A DNA stretch of 64,000 bases from Aurelia coerulea (lineage: Eukaryota > Cnidaria > Scyphozoa > Semaeostomeae > Ulmaridae), in contig CM076944.1 of NCBI GenBank assembly GCA_039566865.1, positions 10,314,501 to 10,378,500 of the forward strand. The letters run 5' to 3'. The stretch's first letter is position 1. Every line of letters starts with the position of its first letter. A model generated the notes under the pieces. The model worked only from the letters and a program-made list of their open reading frames with translations. It was not told the DNA's origin and did no database searches. A program made the translations under genes and the position numbers. Below are positions 23,707-33,771 of this stretch, in pieces.

Positions 23707-24263
23707 GTAATGTGTCAATGTAAGTACAGCGAATGTGCTATTTGCATGTGATCTTTCATTTGATCGCTTCACCATAAAGCTATAAAGGTGGCCAGCTCTA
23801 ATGTAAACAGACAGATGATTTAATTGCGGTTGCGCTTCCAGAGCTGAACCCAAAGTCTCACAGCAGGCAGCCTCGTTGTGAAATTTAAATTCTAGTTTTG
23901 CATGTGATCAGTTAAATTCTACCAATCACTGTGCGCTCTTCGAGGCTCTTCGTCAGCATCGTGTCAGCATATTTTGACAAGAGTGTATACGCGGGTGTAC
24001 TTACACGGCCACATTACCTTTAATACGACATATTTTTTTTACCACTTTTTATGGGTCACATGGCACAAACCTGAAAACAAAGCTTGTTCCAAGAGGGAAT
24101 AACTTGCATGAAGTCAAATTTTCTTTTTGTATTTATAACATAAACTGGCAATATTTAAATATCAAATCTGGTTTTAATACAGCAGTTTTATTTTGAAGAG
24201 AAAGAAATAAAAATACAGTCAATACTTATCTACAAGTCCCTGAATTTCATTCTTTGAATTATT
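23707..24263. other. Intergenic between convergent ELC genes
   Basis: AT-rich, no gene seen. It should contain the ELC-B 3' UTR on the minus strand. Confidence 0.5.
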
Positions 24264-24292
24264 TCATCCATTCATGATGTTTTTGACGAAAT
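24264..24292 (-). CDS. ELC-B terminal exon
   Basis: 29 bp after CTTACAG; encodes FVKNIMNG and TGA, the equal of 20562-20590. Confidence 0.83.
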
Positions 24293-27200
24293 CTGTAAGA
24301 GGAAATTTCGTAAAATTCTTTTCTCTTTATTGATGATTTCGTGGTTATTTTTGAAGGTCTTTGGAGAATGTACACAGAGATACTTGCCTGAGAGATTAAA
24401 GTAACATTTTTAGCGAGATTTCTTGATCAGTCCGCATTAGGCAGGGTAGAATTTTCACAGTTTCAAAATGAATCCCTGTTGAGCCGAGTTGGCGAGCAAT
24501 GTTAACCTGCGTTTGGACTTTACGTTTTCACTGCGAAGGAGAGCCATTGTTTCTTATCAACTCTCCTTCCCAGTGGAAAGTAAAGTCTGCACCACGCAGG
24601 CTACGTTTGCGGTGATCAGTCCTGTTAGCCCTGTTATACCGTGAGGCAAGAGCTCTTTAAAAATAGGGACCCTATTGGTGATTCGGAGTTGAATTCCACG
24701 TCATGGTATTTGAAAGCCGCTATGCAGTATGCAAAACGGTTGCTTGTGACATCCTATACTTACATTAAAGACCAAATTCTGGCAAGGAGTGAATATTCCA
24801 CAGAGATTCTGACTTCTCTTTCTTTGAATGCTTGATGAGATCACACAATCATGAAAACGTCACAACTACCTAAAGCTACAGAAACTTCAGCTACCTTTCG
24901 ACTTTTCAGAAATTTGCAACCTTTTTCGAAAATACAACATACTTCATATTTCAACTCATTTGAAGATGTGACGTCATTAATTTTTAAATCGCAAATCAAA
25001 AGAGAGATAGATCTGTGCCTGATACCATATTGTGGACATATCACATAAACTGTAGTGTTCTTGGAAATCAATTTATGTTTTCTCAAGAAGTTTAGGCGCT
25101 ATGATGCTTTTAATTTGGCTTTCAAATTATTTCTTGAATTCTTAAAAAAGAAGCAAAATCCAATGCTGAAACTATTGAAAATTTCTGAAATGTCCAACAG
25201 TAGAATTATAGTAACGTAGCAAGAGTTTCTCTCGAGTTACTTAGTTCAAAGAGATAGGTTATACCGGGTGTCCCAAAAAAAGTACTCCTGTTTCAAAAAT
25301 CACCAAAAATTGATTATCAAACCTTTTAAAAAAATTTTCTTTTGAGTTGTTTTGTCAAAGACCCAAAAACATTCATAGATGATAAAATATTTGCTTTTGA
25401 TGCAACAAGGTAGAACAATTACACGTTGAAAAACCCTATTTTGAGCTATAGTTTTTAAGCAAAATGGTCGATCTTGCCTAAGAGTCAAAATTTTCAGATT
25501 TTTTATCACCATTGAGGTCTGCCATGCTTTTGCGCATTTCTTTCTGTCATTTATGACTAAACTAGATGCTTTACATGCACAAAGAAATTGATCTGGCAAT
25601 CATCAGTGCTTTTTTGCAGTATGGTTCAAAACCAGGTAGCTCGAAAAGAGCTAAATTTGCTACTTTTTAAGCCAATTACAAGATCAGCTATATATTGATA
25701 AATAATTTGCTCCTTGATATACTTGACAAAAGAAGAAAATTGAAGATCGGCCGTGAAATCAATTTTTGGTGATTTTTCAAACGGGAGTACTTGGGTTTTG
25801 GAACACCCCGTAGTATTTCACACCGACATTTTTAATTGGAACCTGTGCTCAACAAGAATAACGTAGTATTGTTGAAAAACATCAATTGCTACATACCCTC
25901 GTAATAAACTTTGCCACTTGCGTCCTCTAAACCTTGCAAAAGAATATCTACTTCATCCAATGACAATCTCTCCCCTGAAATAATCATTTGAATTATACAC
26001 TATTTGTAAGCTGTAAAAATCCATTTCATCAAAGCCATACACAGCTAAATATTCTTCCACCTCTTTGGTAGCTTTTCTGTAATACAGCGGGTACCCGCAA
26101 ATAAGAAACCACTTTTTAAATTGAGGCCTCAGAGAGTTTCTTATTTAAAGAGACCCTTTTCATGATCAGGGTCAAAGTTTCTTATACATAGGTAATCAAG
26201 TTAAGTCAAGTCAAGGTATATGACAGTACCATACATGCATGTGTATTTAACCTTAATGGTACATTTTACCATGTTACGTTGTTGTGGTGTGAATCTTTAA
26301 TTTTGAAAATGTTCATTCTGTTTTGAGAATACTACATTCTATCACAGTCATTTATGGGAATATCTTTTGGCATTAAGGAACAAACTATAACAATCCTGAA
26401 AATAAGAAACATTTAAATTTCAGACCTAAAATTGTTTCTTATTAAAGGAGCCTTTTTTGAAGAAAATGAGGCCTGTTTCTTATTCAAGGGGGTTTCTTAT
26501 TTGCGGGTACTTACTGTACCTTACAGTCTGCTCAAATTAGCTGTCACGTGAAAAATATTCGCGAATAAAAACATCGTGTTTTGCATCGTTAATTTTGCGT
26601 TCACACAGACTGTAGTGACTGTAGTACACAAATCAGTCCTCGAACTATCGCGAGATCGACATTTTAAAAACTATATACCTATGAATTGGAGAAGAAGTGT
26701 AGGTCCAAGACACATCTTGAGAGCCCAGAGTAAAACATTATGGATCTTTAAATATGAAACTTTACTGAAGGCAATGTTGGCTAAATATATTCTTTCATTT
26801 TTTAGAAGAACTTTGTAACTCATCTTTATGATGCATATATCTGGATGCTTTGATGCAGTGTCTCTGTTCCTAACAAATATCTTTGATTTCAGGGTGAAGT
26901 AACCTCTTTTTAGAAAATAACCACAATAGAGAATAATAATCATGTGGCGTTGGCTGGATGCTATCAGTCTAAGCCAGTCTTGTTTAATTTATCAATTACC
27001 AATACATACTATTTGAAGTTAGTAACCTTCCTCAAAACCAAAACCTTTCGAGACCTAATAAATATTCGAGAATTTGGAGGAATATTCACCCTGAAGTCAA
27101 GCATACTAATCTAGAATTATTATCGGAGATTTTGCTGGCAAATTGCGTTTGAAAAGGAAATTTACATCAAAATTTGTTTTATTTCTTCTTGGGGGGAAAA

Positions 27201-30200
27201 GAATGACAAGAGTGTCTCTTTTCAAACATGATACATGTTTGTGATATCGAATGCTTTAAGAGCTGTTGAATCAACAACCAGAAATGCAATGTTTATGTAG
27301 AAAAGGACAGTTATTAATACTATCAAGTTGAGCGCCTTTGATAAGTTTATAGTGTTTTTCTCAACAATTCCAATCAGAAATGGAGGAATTTAATCGAACT
27401 TTTTCATGAGAACATGATGCATCAGGTGTATGATATGCAAAAAGGAAACAATCTCATGGTGCTATTTTCCACTTCTTTGCAGTCAGTTGCTAATGGGTTG
27501 ACTCTAATCAGTAAGTAAGTCAAATAGACGGCTGCAAAGTTAATGACATGAGCATTCTGGCTGCCTTTTATCAAAATCCAAACGATTCTTAGTGTTAAGT
27601 AAAACCAGGTCTCTGAATAAATTTCACCTTTAGTATGAACATCCCTTTTTTGGAGGGAAGAACGAGTTTGAATCTGTCGTTTGAAAATTGCATCTTTTTG
27701 CTGTCATTTAATCATATTAACCCTTATGACACCAATTTGGACCTCCTTTGGTAAAAAGCCCAAAAGCAGTGGATGGTGGTTGGAACCGCTGATCAGTGGT
27801 TGGAACAAGAAGAGACTAAAATTGTATGAGGATGAGTAATCAAAGTTATCCTTTTCAATCGAAGTCATGCTGTTTGATGGTAAGGTGTCATAGCATATCA
27901 TAACAATGGCAGATTTCATCGAAATATCACTCATTGCTTTTGTTCGGTATGCAGCGCCAGTACAAAGCGATTAGCAACAGCAAGATGCGTTAAAGCCTGG
28001 ATGGCTAAATCACCCGTTGTGCATACGAACATAAGTGGCTAGCTTGAGCACTCTCCCGATCAAAGTCACCACATTTGAAAGTACTCGCACCTTCTCTTAA
28101 CGATCCCTTATCGCATGCCCAGCATGGTACTTAGCAATCTACATTTTACGCATCCCGTGCTGCTTGCTTTGTTTACATTCGTGGCTTGATTAAAAAGGCC
28201 GTAGAAGTTTAATTTGTTTTTCTTTGCACTGCATGTCAGTCAAACATAACAGGTTCTATTGTTGCATAATTCGTTTGCATACCATACCTAACATAGTGAG
28301 TAGATGACGTATCTCGCCTCCGCTGATTAATCCATTGCTGTCCAGGTCGAAAATGCGGAATGCTTCAATGAAAGATTCAATTGATCCACTTGATTGCTTG
28401 TCTCTTTGTTCATGGTAAATTGGAAGAAACTCTTCGAAAGACAATCGCTTTCCACTATCACCTATGTGTATAAACAATGGGATTTTTATCAAAGTGGCTG
28501 AGAATGTTTTGCGGCAATCTTGTTGAGCGCGCGGGCGCTGCGACCATGATCGAGTGCGTTTCCTAATCTCTGGAATTAATCTCCATTTGATTTTGATGCG
28601 CACTGTCTTCATTGGCATTGGCCATGTTGAAAATGAGATCGTAGACGACGTCAGTTTTTTCTTGCAACACAATTGGTTCTTTCGGTAGTGATCGCAAGCG
28701 CCCGCGATGGGAGTTGAACTTGTGCTTACTCCCAAAGTGCCCGAAGATTGGCCGCTGCGATCAGATTGATCGCTGAGGTCTTATCAATTGCCCATGCTAC
28801 TATTTTGTCGCAGCGCCCGCGCGCTTAAAAGGCTGGATATGGAGAAGTTTGTTCCTTGCTCATGATAGATTGGAAGAAACTCTTCGACCCCAATCCCTTT
28901 TTACTTTCTCATAAACATTGAGAGCCAAGTACTGTAAAAAGGATATCTGCCCAATAATCAGCCCAGCCATGGTCGGCAATCTAAACGAAACTAACTGCTG
29001 TAGGGCTTCAGTGAAATGCTTTATTTTGCTTATTTGACATTTTTTTTCAGCTCAGATTTATTTCTAACATATTCAAATTATATTCAAAGCAATACTTCAT
29101 TATTTGACTGGGACGCAAAATTAAAGTCGCGTCGATGCAGTGTTGAATCCGGGGAAGTACCCTGAGGAAATATTAGCAGATCATATCGTGTACGACGCCA
29201 AACAACTAACCATTTTTGACAGGCCACGATAAATCGTATACTGGACTGACAATACTGAATATCCATGACTTAATCTTTAGCAAAAGTGTCTTCGGTTTCT
29301 ACACCTACAAGCGAGTTTCTTAAAATCTTCGTTTTCAAAAACACTGAAAACGATCAAAAACGTCACTCAAATTTTCTTAAGACTCGTTATAGAGGACAAA
29401 GAAAAAACTTGTTCGTGATGATCTTTGGACTTATTATATATACTCTGCTGCACGGGCGTAGGTCCAATTATGTTGGGAGAAATGTAGCATTATTTGCAAC
29501 GATGCAAAAAAATCCTTTCTTTTGCAATAGGATTTTGTTCATACTTTGGTGCAGGCTGAGTTCCCGTGTCAAGGGTGTTAAAAAGACAAACAGTGAAGAG
29601 TCATGAGGTCAAGCAAGCATGGAGATTGGTTGAAATTGGGATATGGGAAACGGCTTTTGGCGCGGCATTTCATTGCATCTACTACAGATTTTGCAATAGG
29701 CTGCTCGTCGAACTAATGCGCGTGCAGCTGATGACAAATAATCGATTTATGAATCCACAAGTCAACACAAAAGAGTTGTCTCTTTGTCCATCCAAGTGGA
29801 GTCTTTAGAAATTTGATCGACGTTTTTTGATCATTTTCAGTGTTTTCCAAAAATGAAAATTTTACAAGACTCGTTTATTGCTCAAGAAACAGATGATAGA
29901 AATTAGCAAAAAATCTTAGAATCTAATTCAGGCCTTCTGCTAAAGATTAAGTCATAAATCTTGAAAATCGTTCGTACGATTTATCGTAGCCTGTCAAAAT
30001 TGGACCGTTTTTTGGTGCACCCGGTAGAATATCGCAAAATGAGCATTTTCCCCAATGAGTCAAACAATTCTTACAACTTTTGTAAAATTGTAGAAGCTAG
30101 TCATATTGATCAAATCAAACACAAAAAACAATAGCAGTGCGGAGCTCACCTTCTGGGTCAATTTCCTTTTCCAGTTTGTTTATCTCTGATGCAAGTGGAT

Positions 30201-32148
30201 TTAGACCAAGTGCTCGTAAAATTTCACCAATTTGATTTGAGGAAATCATACCATCTCCTTTCTTATCAAAGAGGGAAAATGCATCGTTGATTTCTAGATG
30301 AAGATGGCATAAGTTGAGTTAATTATTTTGTCAAAAATCTTGTTTAGTGTCTCATAAAAGTAATGTTACCCGTTTGTAAAATGGACTCTAGCGCTCAATT
30401 TTGTTGAGCCTTAGAATAAGTTTTGGCCTGGTCGTGGTTCCCTGCATGTGGAAAAGAAATGGGCTCGATGGCCAAACATCCCGGTCGGAGGAGCAGTGAC
30501 ATGCATTCATCTGGTTACCGGGCTGATATCCCACTCTGATGATTCCAATGCAAACATTTTACTCTTTGCCCAATAATGCAATTCTTATTTAAACACAAAC
30601 GAAACGGATACTCTGAAACATTTCTTTTAACACAAATACAACTCATAGCTGATTTTAGCCTAAGATTGTCTTATTATTTCTAATAGCTATGGCATTTGCT
30701 GCCGCTCTATTACATCATAGGCATTGCCTCTTCAGTCTTGAGGTCCTTTCCACCATCTTGAGTGGCACATATTTACATTAAGAAAGATGAAAGGTATATA
30801 TTAAAAGTATGTAACTGACCAGACATTTTTTCATCACTGTAATTATCCTGCGAAGAAAAACACAAAACTCGTCACAAAAATAAAATATTATTACTCAATA
30901 ACCTACGCATTCATATATGTCACATTTCATTTACTCGGTCATAGTGGTCAGAAATACCAGGACGTCTAAAAACGCTATTTTCTAAAGATAAAGTGCTTAC
31001 TGACGAGTACTATTCTCCGCATCTCCATTACTAAAAGCTTTGTAAAACCTTTTTTGAGTGCAGAATGATTTAAAGTGTTGTTATCACAAAGATTAAACAA
31101 TTGAGTACAGTAAGACCCCGCATTTAAGAAACCACTTTTTCACACCTCAGCCTGAAAGGTTTCTTATATCTATGATACTTTCCATTTTCATAGGCTGAAA
31201 GTTTCTTAAGTTTCTAATTTCTTTTCTGGAAAGTCCTGGAAAAATAGGTTACAATGGAAAAGGGTCATTTATAGATGGATTAGCCATATGTATGTTATCA
31301 ATGATTGTCAAGAACATCAGCTAAAATTTAGGCAAAAATCTGTTAAATCAAAGATATCTTTGTAGCAATTCCTTATGAGCCCTATGCATGGTGTGAAATA
31401 CTCTCCAGACGGTCAGACCAGGACTCAGTATTGATCAAAAGACAAGAAACTTCATTTTGGGTATGAGCCTCAAGAGTTTCTTATAAGTAAGGGGGCTAAT
31501 TATTTTTCAGTAGCCTAAAAGTTTCTTTTAGGTGGTTTCTTAAATGTGGGGCCTTACTGTATGGCATCTAAATTCGCCTCATTTAAAAACTGATTGAACC
31601 CGAGGGACAATCGCGCAAGGGGTGTAACTTCAATAGGGGGTTTGGTACATATGTGCCTGTCCGGGTTATGAGTCATGTTTCGGGAATTTTCCCCGGGTTG
31701 GGTCTGCTTTACACAGATTCCCCGTGCTTATGGGCAAATTTTTGCTATAAATTGCGGTCATTAGCTATTGCGACAAAGCGTTTCCATGAAAGGAAGTTAG
31801 CTTAACTAACGAAACGTAGCATATTCTTGTCACAGTTCTTGCGGAAAGTATTGCCCTGTTATGGATCGCCCCTCTGGATTCTCAAGGGCACATATGTACC
31901 AAACGACCTACAGGAGTTACCCCCCCCCCCCCCTCTCTCAAGCCTAACATTCCCCTCGCAAATAAATGTTTCTCTGTTTCTATTCTGTGAAAAGTAAAGA
32001 ACGTACCAAGTAAAGAAATACACCATTGGAGAGAGTGGAAGTGTGGAGCTGCTGAGCCAGTAAAGTTCCAAAAATAATCGACAAAACACAAAAGTTCTAA
32101 GAAATATCAAAGAAGATAAATAATTTACTAGTAATCGAAACTTACCAT
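24264..32148 (-). CDS. Myosin essential light chain, gene B (complete)
   Basis: Six minus-strand coding pieces, 32146-32148 (ATG only), 30820-30847, 30150-30293, 28288-28461, 25897-25974 and 24264-24292, sum to 456 bp, 151 residues plus stop. That equals the usual length of MYL6-type essential light chains. All borders are AG/GT; the first junction is phase 0 and the rest phase 1. EF loop 1 (DKKGDGMISSNQ) ends in Gln and is likely calcium-dead; EF loop 3 (DLDSNGLISGGE) is canonical; EF-hand 4 is degenerate. The protein ends in IMNG. It would clamp the IQ motif of a myosin heavy chain. It is a diverged paralogue of ELC-A, convergent with it. All its larger introns contain foldback elements. 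Confidence 0.9.
25264..25810. mobile_element. Palindromic MITE, CCGGGTGTCCCAAAA ends
   Basis: 547 bp, TA on each side. CCGGGTGTCCCAAAAAAAGT on the left; the right end (ACTTGGGTTTTGGAACACCCCG) is a diverged inverse. The next ~30 bases (CCTGTTTCAAAAATCACC) are also inverted at the right (GGTGATTTTTCAAACGGG). It lies in the last ELC-B intron. Same end type as 57301-57903. Confidence 0.78.
25897..25974 (-). CDS. ELC-B exon 5: EF-hand 4
   Basis: 78 bp between ATTTCAG and GTATGT; encodes ERLSLDEVDILLQGLEDASG. Confidence 0.87.
26085..26516. mobile_element. Pogo-like MITE copy 2
   Basis: 432 bp flanked by TA. Left CAGCGGGTACCCGCAAATAA, right inverse TTTGCGGGTACTTACTG. The body shares AAGAAACCAC-type inverted blocks with the copy at 31108. 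It sits in an ELC-B intron. Confidence 0.78.
26517..28287. other. ELC-B intron, no element resolved
   Basis: Apart from the flanking MITE I see no gene. Around 27950-28030 there is a short segment (AAAGCGATTAGC, CCGTTGTGCAT) akin to the AACAAGGACAG foldback family. Confidence 0.45.
28288..28461 (-). CDS. ELC-B exon 4: linker and EF-hand 3
   Basis: 174 bp between CACATAG and GTATGG; encodes RLSFEEFLPIYHEQ, the calcium loop DLDSNGLISGGE and RHLLTMLG. Confidence 0.9.
28527..28824. mobile_element. 298 bp element with perfect 18 bp GC-rich inverted ends
   Basis: GCGCGCGGGCGCTGCGAC at 28527-28544 is perfectly inverted at 28807-28824. It lies in the ELC-B intron 65 bp upstream (in gene sense) of exon 4, and separates it from a decayed duplicate exon piece. 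No target duplication could be fixed. Confidence 0.6.
28850..28905 (-). pseudogene. Decayed duplicate of ELC-B exon 4 start
   Basis: The minus strand reads GTCGAAGAGTTTCTTCCAAT then CTATCATGAGCAAGGA, near-identical to the exon 4 segment coding EEFLPIYHEQ. The similarity stops after about 55 bp, before EF-hand 3, and there is no splice donor, so it is a partial exon copy. Confidence 0.7.
29193..30024. mobile_element. CCGGGTGCGCC-family MITE, diverged copy
   Basis: The right end GGTGCACCCGG with TA at 30025 is clear. The left end (CGACGCCAAACAAC) is diverged, but the following GACAGGCCACGATAAATCGT and GACTTAATCTTTAGC match the family and are inverted at 29940-30000. The centre differs from the other copies, perhaps through an insertion. 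Confidence 0.7.
30150..30293 (-). CDS. ELC-B exon 3: EF-hand 1
   Basis: 144 bp between ATCTAG and GTGAGC; encodes INDAFSLFDKKGDGM and LRALGLNPL. Its border positions equal those of ELC-A exon 11315-11455 plus one codon. Confidence 0.88.
30820..30847 (-). CDS. ELC-B exon 2: 28 bp microexon
   Basis: Acceptor CTTCGCAG, 28 bp, donor GTCAGT. It encodes DNYSDEKMS and one base that completes Glu with the next exon, matching the acidic N-terminal lead-in of light chains. Confidence 0.78.
31108..31559. mobile_element. Pogo-like MITE copy 3
   Basis: 452 bp with TA flanks; ends CAGTAAGACCCCGCATTTAA and its inverse TTAAATGTGGGGCCTTACTG. It lies in the first ELC-B intron. Confidence 0.82.
31921..31934. 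repeat. Poly-C run
   Basis: About 14 consecutive C followed by CTCTCTC; simple sequence in the first ELC-B intron. Confidence 0.9.
32146..32148 (-). CDS. ELC-B exon 1: start codon only
   Basis: TTTCACAATG followed at once by GTAAGT, so the coding part of exon 1 is just the ATG. The 5' UTR runs upstream (to higher coordinates). The same ATG-intron layout is known in many calmodulin genes. The downstream exon opens in phase 0, which fits. Confidence 0.72.
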
Positions 32149-32831
32149 TGTGAAACTCTTGAAGATTCTGTCTTCTGTTAGCAGCTAGCAGCAATCAGTT
32201 TTTGCCAGAAAGAAATGCCTTCGAAAAACTTTCAAAACAGGATGTACCTACGTGCAATAGCCACAAGTTCGTTCCATAAAAGGTCGTTTGTTTGGGTGTA
32301 GACAGAGAGGGGCATGCTGTTATCGCTCATGTCCAGCTTTGAACTTTGAGAGGATCATCAAATTTAACAACATGCTTTCTGTCGGATAGGAGTTAAACTC
32401 AATATGTTTGTTTACAATCAGAGGGCTTCCTTTGATATCCAAAAGCAATTTTATGGAGGGCCCTGAAAATACAAAAATTGGGTTTTGTACTTGCCTAAAA
32501 TGGCAATCTGCCTCTATGGGAAAGGTGTTTTTGTACTGGGACTGGGATTTATGGGAAATCAGAAAAAAGTTACCACTTTTGACAATTCTTGCACCAAGAT
32601 TACTGAATGGATTAGAATGAATCGAATTCTGCTTGCTAGCCTTCGGTGTCATAAATCCCCTGACTTTGCTCCTTCGGTGTTTTACTAGAATTTAAATGAT
32701 TCAAATCCATCAAGCACTCTTGATGCTGAGAATTTTCGAATGCAGAAATTTCTTCTGGCTCATCATCCGTATGTTTCATTTGTATGTAGAATAACATGGA
32801 TATGTTGTTCTTCCCTGATAAAACGTCAAGG

Positions 32832-33056
32832 CACCATGGGTAGTTAGAAACCGCAGGAAAATATTATTTATTCTATGGAGAAGCTGGCGTTTTATTTACT
32901 ACAATGGATGAGCTAGCGTTTGCGGAGGAAAACATTATTTACTACTATGGGGGAGCTAGCGCGCAGAACCATAGAAATTATTCCTCCGTCCGTCAGGTAC
33001 ATATTAGTTGCAGCGCTGCTCCATAGAAGCACACCAGCAGTATCTAGCTACCAATG
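32832..33056. mobile_element. Foldback, ACCATGGGTAGTTAGA family copy 1
   Basis: The left end ACCATGGGTAGTTAGAAACC is roughly mirrored near 33030-33056 (CACACCAGCAGTATCTAGCTACC). GAGCTAGCG repeats lie within. Related to the copy at 58407-58724. It sits between ELC-B and HUS1. Confidence 0.6.
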
Positions 33057-33127
33057 AAGGCACCAGGTAATTTGAATCAACGGGGTTGGTTGCCCTGTCC
33101 TGTCCAAGAGTCTGCACGCAGGCAAGG

Positions 33128-33453
33128 TTGGTAATCCTTTCAACAGCTTATCTTTGCAGGTAGGAAATAGTTCAAAACTGTTTTACCCGTATGCAGGATA
33201 ACGTGAATAAATACTGTATTATCATTCAATGAGAGAAAGTTTGGGCACCTTATCAATTTGCAACTATATTTACATGGAAACGGTTTGGTTATCCTTTCAA
33301 CAACTTATCTTTGCAGGTAGGAAATATTTCAAAAATGTTTTACCCGTATGCAGGATAACGTGAATAAATACTGTATTATCCTTCAATGAGAGAAAGTTTG
33401 GGCACCTTATCAATTTGCAACTATATTTACATGGAAACGGTTTGGTTATCCTT
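33128..33453 (-). repeat. Two tandem copies of the HUS1 last-exon tail
   Basis: A ~157 bp unit occurs at about 33128-33285 and 33286-33442, each similar to the end of the real exon (from ~33443). On the minus strand the copies still read like coding sequence (VFIHVILHTGKTFLKYFLPA against the exon's SIHVILHTDETILNYFLPA). The part of each unit further from the exon-like block (GGCACCTTATCAATTTGCAA) is shared only between the two copies. They lie beyond the HUS1 stop codon, so they are probably 3' UTR or untranscribed. Confidence 0.82.
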
Positions 33454-33771
33454 TCAAGAACTAATCATTGCTGGTAAGAAATAATTCAAGATTGTTTCGT
33501 CTGTATGCAGTATGACATGAATACTGTGTCCTTCACTGATATTACAGATGATCCTGTTAGGACTCGCTTGTTGTGCATGCAGAAATGAATACAGTTTCTG
33601 AATATCGATCCTTGCTTCAAACCTTTCATCTCTACAAATGACTTCAGGTCGCTCATCCACTGATGAAGGCTCTGGCACATCAACATCCATATGTTTGAAA
33701 TACGTTGTTATGGTAACCTCATCTGTCTCAACTTCAAGTGTAAGCTGGCCAGCTCTATTGGCAGCTACAAC
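33454..33771 (-). CDS. HUS1: HUS1 terminal exon
   Basis: 318 bp after TTCTTCAG, 105 codons and a stop; encodes GQLTLEVETDEVTITTYFKH and ends in LNYFLPAMISS, the expected C-terminal strand. Confidence 0.92.
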   Translation of the reverse strand, partial: VVAANRAGQLTLEVETDEVTITTYFKHMDVDVPEPSSVDERPEVICRDERFEARIDIQKLYSFLHAQQASPNRIICNISEGHSIHVILHTDETILNYFLPAMISS

